Shown here piece by piece: positions 29,693 to 37,844 of a stretch of 62,347 nucleotides of DNA. The notes under the pieces were generated by a model that saw only the letters and a list, made by a program, of their open reading frames with translations, had not been told where the DNA came from and searched no databases. The stretch is from Bryobacterales bacterium (lineage in GTDB: Bacteria; Acidobacteriota; Terriglobia; Bryobacterales; Bryobacteraceae). A program made the position numbers and the translations under genes. How positions within the stretch are numbered: the first letter of the stretch is position 1; each line of letters opens with the position of its first letter. The stretch is from positions 1 to 62,347 of the forward strand of contig JADZBH010000001.1 of the NCBI GenBank assembly GCA_020852175.1. The letters run 5' to 3'.

Positions 29693-30520
29693 TTATCGCA
29701 GGCTGCCGGTGGTTTCCCGGCCCGAGCCGAGGCTCGCGGGAATCCCCTGCCGGTAGCCGGGATAGCGCAGTTCAATGCCCAGGGCGCGGCGAATGGCCCC
29801 GCCGTCCACGCGCCGGTTGGCGCGGCGCGTGTCGTCGCCGGGCAGACGCTCCGTGAACTCCGGCATGGGAACGTCGAGAAGTTCAGCACAGAACGCGGCG
29901 ATCTCGCCCGCCGCGCATGGCGCCTCGTCGGCAACGGGAAAACAGCCGGTCAACTCCGCGTCGAGCGCCGCCAGGCAATGGGCGGCAAGGTCGTCCACGT
30001 GAATCCGGCTGATCAGGTTCGTGCCGTCTCCCGGCAGACGGTAGCGTCCCTGGCGCATGGCCTCATGCACGCCCCGGCCCGGACCATAGATGGCCGCCGA
30101 CCGCAGCACCAGCGTGCTCCAGGGGCCCGTCCGCAATACGTTCTCTTCATCCACACGCAGCCGCTCGCGTTCGTGACGGGGTGCGGGCGCTGTGTGTTCA
30201 TCCACCTGGCGCGTCTCGCCATATACGCCCGTGGTGGAGAGGTACACAACCCGTGCCGCCGCCGCCAGCAAAGGCGCCGCCAGCGGGGCCGTGGCCCGGT
30301 AGCCCTCCGGCGTACGCAGTACGGGCAGCGAGTAGAGCACGCGCGCACCCGCTTCGACACACCTGGATAGCTGCGCGTACGTGGATGCGTCCAGTACATC
30401 GAACCGGTGCGCTTCACCCGCCGTGGCGCGCAGGCTGACGACGCGTTCGCCGCGCATCTCCAGCGCCCGCGCCACGCGCTGGCCTGTGTACCCCGCGCCC
30501 AGAATCACATACACAGACAC
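29693..30520 (-). CDS. NAD-dependent epimerase/dehydratase family protein
   Basis: This 275-residue extended short-chain dehydrogenase-like protein has the dinucleotide motif GAGYTG at residues 8-13, followed by YLSTTGVYGET, which contains the Tyr of the YxxxK-type site. The usual Lys is not clear, so it may be a non-canonical member like the YeeZ group. The start is GTG at 30520. It follows the DUF393 gene by 1 nt on the same strand and ends 8 nt before the TonB-dependent receptor gene; the three may be one transcript. Substrate unknown. Confidence 0.8.
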   Translation of the reverse strand: MSVYVILGAGYTGQRVARALEMRGERVVSLRATAGEAHRFDVLDASTYAQLSRCVEAGARVLYSLPVLRTPEGYRATAPLAAPLLAAAARVVYLSTTGVYGETRQVDEHTAPAPRHERERLRVDEENVLRTGPWSTLVLRSAAIYGPGRGVHEAMRQGRYRLPGDGTNLISRIHVDDLAAHCLAALDAELTGCFPVADEAPCAAGEIAAFCAELLDVPMPEFTERLPGDDTRRANRRVDGGAIRRALGIELRYPGYRQGIPASLGSGRETTGSLR

Positions 30521-30521
30521 G

Positions 30522-30941
30522 CTATTTCGACTCCACGCCGGGCGGCTTCCATTCGCACGATTCGGCGCCCATGATACGCAAACGGTTGCGGGCCACCCAG
30601 GCGTAGGCCGCGTCGCCCACCCGGTTCGAAAGCGGCGACAACCCCGCCGCGAAGACGAGCCCGCACCCTGCCGCGGCGGCCGAAGCCGGTACGCCCGCCA
30701 GGATCAGCACGCCTACCGCGGCGGCCAGCCCGAGGTAGGTGGCCGGCGTCCACGCCGCCATGCGCTTCACCGCCCGCCAGCCACGGTGCTCCCGGCTTCC
30801 GTCGCGCAACACGATGGCACCCTGCGGCGTGGGAGACGGCGTCCAGTGGAAGTGTCCGAGCCAGTCCAGCCGTTCGCCCAACCGTTTGGAACGGATACAG
30901 AAGCGGCACCCCGCGTCGTACATTACCGTTGCTTTTCCCAT
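30522..30941 (-). CDS. DUF393/DCC family thiol-disulfide protein
   Basis: This 139-residue protein has the DxxCxxC motif (D9, C12, C15 in MYDAGCRFCIRS) that defines the DCC family, a thioredoxin-like fold of unclear function. A hydrophobic stretch (~residues 70-95) suggests a membrane-associated C-terminal part. It is followed immediately by the epimerase-type gene, so the two are probably translated together. No partner that would explain its redox role is visible. Confidence 0.8.
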   Translation of the reverse strand: MGKATVMYDAGCRFCIRSKRLGERLDWLGHFHWTPSPTPQGAIVLRDGSREHRGWRAVKRMAAWTPATYLGLAAAVGVLILAGVPASAAAAGCGLVFAAGLSPLSNRVGDAAYAWVARNRLRIMGAESCEWKPPGVESK

Positions 30942-31039
30942 ATTCTGACCTCACTATGGATGCAACTCGCGTTGACCCGTCCTCGTTTGACTGATCTGGC
31001 TCCCTCTATTTTCGCGCGTGTTGGCTAGGAAGGTTCCGC

Positions 31040-32983
31040 ATGAAATTCACCTTTGCCGCACTGTTGTTTCCGGTGCTTTTGGTGGCTCAACCTGCCTCCA
31101 AGCCCACTGACGTGTTCGCCTCCATACGGGAAAACCGGATAAGCGAACTGAAATCGTGGCTCCAAACCAACCGTCCCGATGCGTTCGCCGACAAACTGGG
31201 CAACCAGCCGCTCCACTACGCGGCCCTCTACGGCTCCCCTGAGTCGGTTCAAATTCTGCTCGATGCCGGAGCCTCTCCGAACGCCCGGAACTCAGGCGAG
31301 GTGACACCTCTGATCTATGCTGCCACGGATGCGGCCAAGGTGCGGATGATGCTCGCCCGCGGCGCGGAGGTGAAGTCCGCCTCCAAACAGGGCCGCACGG
31401 CGCTGCACGTGGCCGCGGTCTCGGCGCAGGGATTCGAGATCGCCCGCATGTTGCTGGACAAGGGCGCCGGTGTGGACGCGGCCGATGAGCGGGGCGACAC
31501 GCCCCTGACCGCCGCGAACGCGGGCAACACGCCCCTGATGCGGTTGCTGCTGGAAAAGGGCGCCGATGCCCGTCACGCCAACCGGGAGGGGATGACGGCC
31601 CTGATGAACGCCGCTGGGGCGAGCAACACCGGAATCGTGAAGCTGCTTCTGGCCAAGGGCGCGGACGTGAATGCGGCCAACCGGTTTGGCGGCCGCGTAC
31701 CGCGAGGGGAGATCGCCCTGAAGCAGTTGACGCCGCTCATGCTGGCCGCACCGTACGGTTCGCCCGCCACGGTAAAAACGCTGCTCGACGCAGGCGCCAA
31801 AGTGAACATGCGCGACTCGCGCGGCATGACGCCGTTGATGCTGGCCATGGCGAGCGATCATCAGTCCATCGAGGCGGTAAAGATGCTGCTCGCCGCCGGA
31901 GCGGACGCAAACGCAAAGGATAACGAGGGCGCCTCCGTCATGGATTGGGCCCGTAAGAGTCCGAACCCGGCGTTGTTCCGGCTGTTGGAGACGGCGGGCG
32001 CCAGGCCAGCGGTTGAGGCGGTGACAACTCCCCAACCCGGAGAGCCGCCCTCCCTTCGCGAGGCCGTGATGCGCTCTGTGCGCCTGATGGAGCGGTCCAA
32101 CCCGGTTTTCTTCAAGGAGGGTGGCTGCGTGGCGTGCCACCACCAGGCGGCCACAGGCATGGCGATTCAGGCCGTACGCGCGGCCGGGTTCGACTTTGAC
32201 CGTACCGCCGCCGCTGAGCAGGCCAAGCTGAGCACGGTGCTGACCATCCCCTTCGGAGCGCAAATGCTGCAGGCGTTTGAGATTGGCGGCACCACGGATA
32301 CGGCTACTTTCACGGCTCTGGGCGCCATGGGCAACCGCGTGGAAGCCGGCCCTGCCACGGATCTGTTAGTGCACTACATCGCCTCGCGACAAAACCCCGA
32401 TGGTTCGTGGAGCTTGCACGGCATCAGCCGCCCTCCCATGGAGGAAACCGGTATCGCACGAACAGCCTACGCGGTGAAGGTCTTGCAGCATTACGACTGG
32501 CCGGGACGTCAGGCCGAGTTCGCCGCGCGCATCGCCCGCGCCCGCGCCTGGCTCGAGTCGGCCAAGCCCACCACGTCCTATGAAACCGCGGACCTGGCTC
32601 TGGGCCTGCGGTGGACAAACTCGCCGAAGGCCGCCACGGCAGTGCGGCAACTGATTGCCCTGCAACGGCCTGGAGGCGGGTGGGCGCAAACCGCCCACAT
32701 GGCGCCCGACGCCTACGCCACCGGACTGGCACTCTACGCGCTGCACGAATCGGGCATGGCCGCCTCCAGCCATCCCTATGAAAAGGGCACGGCTTTCCTG
32801 CTGCGCACCCAACTCGGCGATGGCTCCTGGTACGTCGCCAGCCGCTCCGCCAAGTTCCAGCCGTATTTCCAGAGCGGGTTCCCGCATGACCATGACCAGT
32901 GGTTGTCGATGGTGGCCACGGCTTACGCCGTCCGGGCGCTGGCGCCAGCGGCCGCCGGCATCGGCATGACCGCCTCGCGTTAG
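31040..32983 (+). CDS. Exported ankyrin-repeat protein with CxxCH and cyclase-type toroid domain
   Basis: This 647-residue protein has a signal peptide cleaved near residue 17. About eight ankyrin repeats span ~residues 50-325, with consensus GxTPLxxAA...GADVNA spelling. Next comes CVACHH (C363, C366, H367), a heme-c-type CxxCH. The C-terminal ~270 residues resemble the alpha/alpha toroid of squalene/prenyl cyclases, with QW-like repeats (QNPDGSW, QRPGGGW, QLGDGSW). The DxDD catalytic motif of squalene-hopene cyclases is not seen, so cyclase activity is unlikely. A role as a periplasmic recognition or redox scaffold is inferred. It stands alone, divergent from the DUF393 gene. Confidence 0.82.
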   Translation: MKFTFAALLFPVLLVAQPASKPTDVFASIRENRISELKSWLQTNRPDAFADKLGNQPLHYAALYGSPESVQILLDAGASPNARNSGEVTPLIYAATDAAKVRMMLARGAEVKSASKQGRTALHVAAVSAQGFEIARMLLDKGAGVDAADERGDTPLTAANAGNTPLMRLLLEKGADARHANREGMTALMNAAGASNTGIVKLLLAKGADVNAANRFGGRVPRGEIALKQLTPLMLAAPYGSPATVKTLLDAGAKVNMRDSRGMTPLMLAMASDHQSIEAVKMLLAAGADANAKDNEGASVMDWARKSPNPALFRLLETAGARPAVEAVTTPQPGEPPSLREAVMRSVRLMERSNPVFFKEGGCVACHHQAATGMAIQAVRAAGFDFDRTAAAEQAKLSTVLTIPFGAQMLQAFEIGGTTDTATFTALGAMGNRVEAGPATDLLVHYIASRQNPDGSWSLHGISRPPMEETGIARTAYAVKVLQHYDWPGRQAEFAARIARARAWLESAKPTTSYETADLALGLRWTNSPKAATAVRQLIALQRPGGGWAQTAHMAPDAYATGLALYALHESGMAASSHPYEKGTAFLLRTQLGDGSWYVASRSAKFQPYFQSGFPHDHDQWLSMVATAYAVRALAPAAAGIGMTASR

Positions 32984-33088
32984 CCGGAGGCTCGGGTGCG
33001 GGGCTGCGGCGAAAGCGCCGAATCTGCTATCGTCGTGTCGAACCGGCACGGATGGAGAAGCCCCGCATCCAGTTGAAACCCAAACCGG

Positions 33089-33781
33089 ATGGCATGCGTC
33101 CTTCAAGCTGTTATGACGGGCATAAGCGGCGTTCTCCCCATCCCGGTGGCCGGTTCCAAAGCGAAACCGAAGGCACGCGTGGACTATCAGAATTCCGAGG
33201 AGGCACTGCTTGTCAAGCGCGTCCAGCGGGGCGACGAGTTAGCCTTCCGGGATTTGGTGGATCGCTACCAAAGTAAAGTATTTTCTATCATTTACGGGAT
33301 TTTGCGCAGCCGGAACGACGCTGAGGATATCTCCCAGCAGGTGTTCGCCAAAATCTACTTTTCCATCGGCAACTTCGACTTCCGCTCCTCGCTCCTGACG
33401 TGGATTTACAAAATCACGGTGAATGAGTGCTACGACTACCTGCGGAAGAAGAAAGTGCGAAAACTGGTATACGAGAGCGACTTCTCCGAGGACGAGGCGC
33501 AGCGCATGGAGCGCTCCGAGCCCGCCGTTGAGTCCTCGGTTCCGATCGATCAGAAATTAGCGAATCGCGATCTCATCGTGAAGTTGCTGGAGCGTGTCTC
33601 GGAAGAGGACCGGCAACTGCTGATGCTGAAAGAGGTTGAGGGCCACTCCGTGGAGGAGTTGGCGCGGATGACCGGCATGAATGAGAACACGATCAAGGTG
33701 AAGCTCTTCCGGGCCCGCCAGAAGCTGGTGAAAGCGGCTCAGCGGCTCATGCCCCGCTGGACCGGATCGTTTGTGCTGTAA
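33089..33781 (+). CDS. ECF-type RNA polymerase sigma factor
   Basis: This 230-residue sigma-70-family factor has only regions 2 and 4. Region 2 runs ~50-120 (LVDRYQSKVFSIIYGILRSRNDAEDISQQVF) and region 4 ~165-220 (EVEGHSVEELARMTGMNENTIKVKLFRARQKL). The linker between them is long and acidic. The ~40 residues before region 2 are unusual; a shorter start at 33113 is possible, as neither has a clear ribosome-binding site. A membrane anti-sigma candidate and a Spy-like protein follow, so it probably responds to envelope stress (inference). Confidence 0.88.
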   Translation: MACVLQAVMTGISGVLPIPVAGSKAKPKARVDYQNSEEALLVKRVQRGDELAFRDLVDRYQSKVFSIIYGILRSRNDAEDISQQVFAKIYFSIGNFDFRSSLLTWIYKITVNECYDYLRKKKVRKLVYESDFSEDEAQRMERSEPAVESSVPIDQKLANRDLIVKLLERVSEEDRQLLMLKEVEGHSVEELARMTGMNENTIKVKLFRARQKLVKAAQRLMPRWTGSFVL

Positions 33782-33970
33782 GCGCCAGGAAAGTAGCCGG
33801 GGTATGCTCATGAGCGTTGGCGTGCCGCGGCAACGAAGTAATAAGATAGTGGATGTAGACGGACGTTAGATCCGTTACCATGTGAGCTTCCGGACGGGAG
33901 AAAGCGCCATGATCCGGAAGCCGTTGTCGCACTGGCCAAGGCTGGTGCGGGATTTTCGAGGGAAGAAGAG

Positions 33971-34471
33971 ATGGACCGGCATATTCAGGACCAGCTGGAA
34001 CAGTTCCTGCAGGGTCTCGATCGTCGGCAATCCGAGCCGAATCGCAGCGACTTTGAACGGCATCTGGCCGAGGCCGATGCCGATACGCGTCAGATGGTGG
34101 AGCAGATGGCGGCTCAGGCGCGGATGTTGCGCGGCCTGCGCAGCCCCGTCGGCGAAGACGGCGACATTCTGCCCGCTCCCGGTTTCTACGCGCGCGTGAT
34201 GCAGCAGATCGAGGCACAGCGTCCCGCCTCCATCTGGAACATGTTCGTTGAACCTCAATTTTTTCATCGACTTGCATTTGCGACTTTCTCGCTCCTGCTT
34301 TTATTGGGTCTCACCTTCCTCTCGCCCCACTTCCAGCAGGAATCTCCCGTACAGGCACGTTCGGAGCCGGAACTGATTCTGGCCACGCCGGAGCCGGCTC
34401 CGGTGACCTCCGTCAGCCAGTCGGAAGGGCGTGACGTGATGTTGCGCCAACTGACCGTCTACTCTGAGTAG
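33971..34471 (+). CDS. Single-pass membrane protein, probable anti-sigma factor
   Basis: This 166-residue protein has a cytoplasmic N-terminal ~95 residues rich in charged helix, one transmembrane helix (LAFATFSLLLLLGLTFL, ~residues 98-115) and a short periplasmic tail. I see no zinc-finger HxxxCxxC motif. The position between an ECF sigma gene and a Spy-like gene, plus the helical cytoplasmic part, suggests an anti-sigma factor; this is inference from context. It is preceded by GGAAGAAGAG, a good ribosome-binding site. The sigma gene is 189 nt upstream; that gap holds an inverted repeat (GCTTCCGG 33886-33893, CCGGAAGC 33914-33921). Confidence 0.6.
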   Translation: MDRHIQDQLEQFLQGLDRRQSEPNRSDFERHLAEADADTRQMVEQMAAQARMLRGLRSPVGEDGDILPAPGFYARVMQQIEAQRPASIWNMFVEPQFFHRLAFATFSLLLLLGLTFLSPHFQQESPVQARSEPELILATPEPAPVTSVSQSEGRDVMLRQLTVYSE

Positions 34472-34486
34472 GGTGGCAACCACGTT

Positions 34487-34879
34487 ATGACAGGATCGAG
34501 CGCCTCGCCGTCGCCCTGGCGCAATCCGAAGATCATCGTTCTTCTGCTCTCCGTATTTGTGTGCGGCGCCGCGGCTGGTGTGGTGGGCATGCGCCTCAGC
34601 CAGCGTACGGTGTCGGCCAAACAGATTCCCTACTACAAAGAGAGCGAGCGTGAGATTTCGTTACAGCGCTTCAAGAAGGAACTCGACCTGACCAGCGAGC
34701 AGGCGGCTGAGATCGAGGTGATCCTCGACGACTTCATGATGTACTACCAGACTTTGCAGGCGCAGATGGACGAGGTCCGCTCGCACGGCAAGGACCGCAT
34801 CGAGACGATTCTCGACGAGCGGCAGCGCGCGAAGTTCAATAAGATGTTGAGCGAACTCCAGACAAAGCGGATTCGCTGA
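34487..34879 (+). CDS. Spy/CpxP-like periplasmic protein
   Basis: This 130-residue protein has an N-terminal membrane anchor (IIVLLLSVFVCGAAAGVVG, ~residues 16-34) and an all-helical periplasmic part. The LDLTSEQAAEIEVILDD segment and the second KFNKMLSEL helix match the LTxxQ-type Spy/CpxP/CnrX heavy-metal or misfolded-protein sensors. Together with the sigma and anti-sigma genes upstream (gap 15 nt from the latter) it probably forms a sensing unit. There is no metal-binding His/Met cluster. Confidence 0.72.
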   Translation: MTGSSASPSPWRNPKIIVLLLSVFVCGAAAGVVGMRLSQRTVSAKQIPYYKESEREISLQRFKKELDLTSEQAAEIEVILDDFMMYYQTLQAQMDEVRSHGKDRIETILDERQRAKFNKMLSELQTKRIR

Positions 34880-34896
34880 CACATCGCGCGCGGCAT

Positions 34897-36507
34897 TCAC
34901 GCCATCCGGACCACGTCCCAATCCACCACGCCCACCTTCTTCGACCAGACCTCCCACTTGGCGGACAACTCGGCCACCTTCGCCGGCTGGCGCGCGGCCA
35001 GGTCATTCATCTCGGTACGGCCGGCGTCAATGTCGTAGAGTTCCCAGTTGCCGGGGTGGCGGGAAACGAGCTTCCACCTCCCCTGGCGGACGGCGCGATT
35101 ACCTTCGTGCTCCCAGTAGATCTCGCCGTGCCCGGACCGTTGCCGTCCTTCGATGACGGGCCGGAGCGATTTGCCTTCGAGAGGGGTGATCGGCTTTCCC
35201 TGGAAGGTAGCGGGATAAACGGCGCCGCCCACGTCGGCCGCCGTGGCCATCAGGTCGATCAGATGTCCAGGTTGATGCGTGAGACTCCCCTTGCGGCGCA
35301 CGACGCCCGGCCAGTGGGCAATGAGTGGCGAGGAGATGCCGCCTTCATGCACCCAATGCTTATACCGGCGGAAGGGCGTGTTCGAGGCGTTGGCCCAGCC
35401 GATGCCGTAGCTCTGGTAGCCGTCGTCGCGTCCCGGCATGATGGAGGGATCGTTGCCTACGCGGACGGGCCGGCCATCGCGCGTCCGTTTAGGGATATGC
35501 AATCCCGCGGCCTTGTCCGTCAACACCTCGGCGCAACCGCCGTTATCGGCCAGCATGAGAATGAGCGTGTTCTGGAACTGTCCGGTTTTCTTGAGCGCCG
35601 CCACGATGCGGCCCACGTTTTGATCCATGCGGTCGATCATGGCGGCGTAGACGGCCATGCGGCGCATCTCCCATTCCTTGTTGGGAGCATCCTTCCAGGC
35701 GGGCACATCGGGGTCGCGCGGCGTGAGAGGCCAACTCTTGTCCACGAGGCCTAGCCGGATCATCCGCTTGTGCCGCTCCAGGCGAAGAGCATCCCAACCG
35801 TCCTTGTAGCGGGTCCTGTAGCGGCCGATATCGGCTTCGAGCGCATGCAGCGGCCAGTGCGGAGACGTGAAGGCGACGTAGCCGAAGAAGGGCTTGCCGC
35901 CTGCCGCGGCATCTTCGATGGAGCGCACGGCGTTGGCCCCGATGGCGTCGGTGTAGTAAAAGTCCCTGTCTTCGGCTTGGATGGACTCGTTATCGCGCGA
36001 GAGCGAAACGGGGTCGTAGAAGCTGCCCGCGCCGTGAATGGTGCCGAAGAACCTGTCGAAGCCGCGCTGCCGGGGCCAGTTGTGCTTGGACTGGTTCACG
36101 GGCGTGACGTGCCATTTGCCGGACATCCAGGTGTGATACCCGGCCGCGCCCATCACCTCGGCGAGGGTGACGGCGTTCCGGCTCAGGTCGCCGCGGTAGG
36201 CGGGATACTTGCGGTCTTCCATCATGTGGCCGATGCCCGCCTGGTGCGGGTAGAGCCCGGTGAGCAGCGACGCGCGCGTGGGGCAGCAGCGGGCCGTGTT
36301 GTAGAACTGCGTGAAGCGGAGGCCGTTGGAGGCGAGCGAGTCGAGGTTCGGCGTGTGGATTTCGCTGCCGTAGCAGCCCAGGTCGCTGAAGCCCATGTCG
36401 TCGGCCATCATCAACAACACGTTGGGCCGCCGGGCCGGTTGTGCCTGCGCGTGCATGGGAAGAACCGCCGCCGGGAGAGTGCCAAGGAAGGAGCGCCGCT
36501 CGATCAT
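34897..36507 (-). CDS. Exported sulfatase (arylsulfatase type)
   Basis: This is a 536-residue type I sulfatase of the alkaline phosphatase superfamily. C74-C75-P76-T77-R78 gives the C-x-P-x-R motif whose first Cys becomes formylglycine, followed by ASLLTG. Asp residues in LLMMADDMGFSDLGCYG bind calcium. It has a Tat-like leader (ERRSFLGTL). The start is the ATG at 36507; the longer frame adds a non-family segment. It removes sulfate from a glycan or aryl ester; specificity unknown. It is divergent from the Gfo/Idh gene with a 56-bp gap. No formylglycine-generating enzyme gene is in the window. Confidence 0.9.
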   Translation of the reverse strand: MIERRSFLGTLPAAVLPMHAQAQPARRPNVLLMMADDMGFSDLGCYGSEIHTPNLDSLASNGLRFTQFYNTARCCPTRASLLTGLYPHQAGIGHMMEDRKYPAYRGDLSRNAVTLAEVMGAAGYHTWMSGKWHVTPVNQSKHNWPRQRGFDRFFGTIHGAGSFYDPVSLSRDNESIQAEDRDFYYTDAIGANAVRSIEDAAAGGKPFFGYVAFTSPHWPLHALEADIGRYRTRYKDGWDALRLERHKRMIRLGLVDKSWPLTPRDPDVPAWKDAPNKEWEMRRMAVYAAMIDRMDQNVGRIVAALKKTGQFQNTLILMLADNGGCAEVLTDKAAGLHIPKRTRDGRPVRVGNDPSIMPGRDDGYQSYGIGWANASNTPFRRYKHWVHEGGISSPLIAHWPGVVRRKGSLTHQPGHLIDLMATAADVGGAVYPATFQGKPITPLEGKSLRPVIEGRQRSGHGEIYWEHEGNRAVRQGRWKLVSRHPGNWELYDIDAGRTEMNDLAARQPAKVAELSAKWEVWSKKVGVVDWDVVRMA

Positions 36508-36510
36508 CGC

Positions 36511-36539
36511 TTCAGATTGTACAGAAGCGGGACTATAAT
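36511..36539 (+). promoter_or_regulatory. Sigma-70-like promoter for the oxidoreductase
   Basis: TATAAT at 36534-36539 lies 17 bp downstream of TTCAGA (36511-36516, four of six match the -35 consensus). The ATG at 36564 follows with AAAGGAG at 36548-36554. It reads towards the Gfo/Idh gene and sits in the 56-bp gap shared with the sulfatase. Confidence 0.6.
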
Positions 36540-36563
36540 GAGGCGCAAAGGAGCTCATCTTTC

Positions 36564-37751
36564 ATGTCCGAGACGCGCATTCCCGCAACCCGCCGCACTC
36601 TTTTGAAAACAGTGGCCGCCGCCCCGCTGTTCATCCCCTCTTCGGCCTTCGGCGCCAATGACCGGATCAACTATGCCTGCATCGCCACCGGCGGACGCGG
36701 CCGCTACCTGATGGGCAAGTTCAAGGCGCTCGGCGCCGAGTGCACGGCCATCTGCGACGTGTACGAGCCGAATCTGGACAAGGCCGCCGAAATCGCTCCG
36801 GGCGCCAAACGCTACCTGGACTATGGCGAACTGCTGGCGGGCCACAAGGATGTCGATGCCGTTGTGCTGGCCGGGCCTGACCATCACCACTGGCCCATGC
36901 TGAAGGCGGCGTTGAAGGCCAGGAAAGACGCCTACGCCGAAAAACCGCTCTCCTACACGCTGGAGCAGAGCCAGGAGATGGTGGCCGGCGTGAAAGGCTC
37001 GAAGCAGATTGTGCAGGTTGGCATGCAGCGGCGCAGCGCCCCGGCCATACACAAGGCAAAGAAACTGGTGGACGACGGCGTTTTGGGCCGCATCACGGTG
37101 GTGAAGCCGCAATGGCATTGGAACGTGGCCGCGCCTTTGGACAACTCGCCTCTGCCAGGCAAGCTCGATTGGAAACGCTTCCTCGGCACGGCGCGGCAGC
37201 GCCCGTTGGAGCCCATGCGCTTCCGGCGCTGGCGCTACTTCTTCGACTACGCCGGCGGCAACATGACCGACCAGGGAACGCACCTGATGGACGTTGTGCA
37301 GTGGTTCACCAACAATGGCGCGCCGCGCTCGGCCGTGGCCCAGGGCTATGTGGCCAAGATGACCGGCTCTGAACATCCGGACGTGTTCAGCGCCGTGTTC
37401 GAATATCCGGGGCTGATCGTGAACTGGACGCTCGATTATGCGAACTCTTATCACAACGGCTGGTCGATCACGTTTCTGGGCGACAAGGGCACGATGATTC
37501 TGGACGAGGAGGGCTACCGCGTCTACGCCGAGCCGTGGAAGGCGTCGAACGCGCCCATTTTCGAGGAGAAGGCCCCGGTACCGATGGAGGCGCACATTCA
37601 GAACTTCCTGGATTGCATCAAGAGCCGCCAGCAGCCGAATTGCACGGTGGAAATCGCCGCGGCGGCCGTTGCCGGGCCCCACCTGGCGAACCTGGCCATG
37701 TTCCAGGGCAAGAAAGTGCGCCTGGAAAATGGCATGCAGGTGAGCGGCTGA
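36564..37751 (+). CDS. Exported Gfo/Idh/MocA family oxidoreductase
   Basis: This 395-residue NAD(P)-dependent oxidoreductase has a Tat signal (ATRRTLLKTVAAAPLFI). The Rossmann loop GGRGR is near residue 38 and EKPLSYT, with the catalytic Lys of the EKP motif, near residue 135. Members act on sugars and inositols; this exported type is common in Acidobacteria and Planctomycetes. I chose the ATG at 36564 because AAAGGAG lies 9 nt upstream and it gives a short Tat leader. A hairpin terminator follows. The neighbour sulfatase hints at sulfated glycan use. Confidence 0.87.
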   Translation: MSETRIPATRRTLLKTVAAAPLFIPSSAFGANDRINYACIATGGRGRYLMGKFKALGAECTAICDVYEPNLDKAAEIAPGAKRYLDYGELLAGHKDVDAVVLAGPDHHHWPMLKAALKARKDAYAEKPLSYTLEQSQEMVAGVKGSKQIVQVGMQRRSAPAIHKAKKLVDDGVLGRITVVKPQWHWNVAAPLDNSPLPGKLDWKRFLGTARQRPLEPMRFRRWRYFFDYAGGNMTDQGTHLMDVVQWFTNNGAPRSAVAQGYVAKMTGSEHPDVFSAVFEYPGLIVNWTLDYANSYHNGWSITFLGDKGTMILDEEGYRVYAEPWKASNAPIFEEKAPVPMEAHIQNFLDCIKSRQQPNCTVEIAAAAVAGPHLANLAMFQGKKVRLENGMQVSG

Positions 37752-37765
37752 CGGCGGATTCCGGG

Positions 37766-37805
37766 CGGGGGCGGCTCAACTTTCGCCCCCGTCTTCGACT
37801 TTTTC
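37766..37805 (+). terminator. Intrinsic terminator after the oxidoreductase
   Basis: An 8-bp G+C stem (CGGGGGCG 37766-37773, CGCCCCCG 37784-37791) with a 10-nt loop is followed by TCTTCGACTTTTT. It lies just past the stop and separates the oxidoreductase gene from the type II secretion operon. Confidence 0.65.
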
Positions 37806-37844
37806 CCTTCGGGCCGCGTCTTTTCGGGTAGCGTCTCTCTCGCG

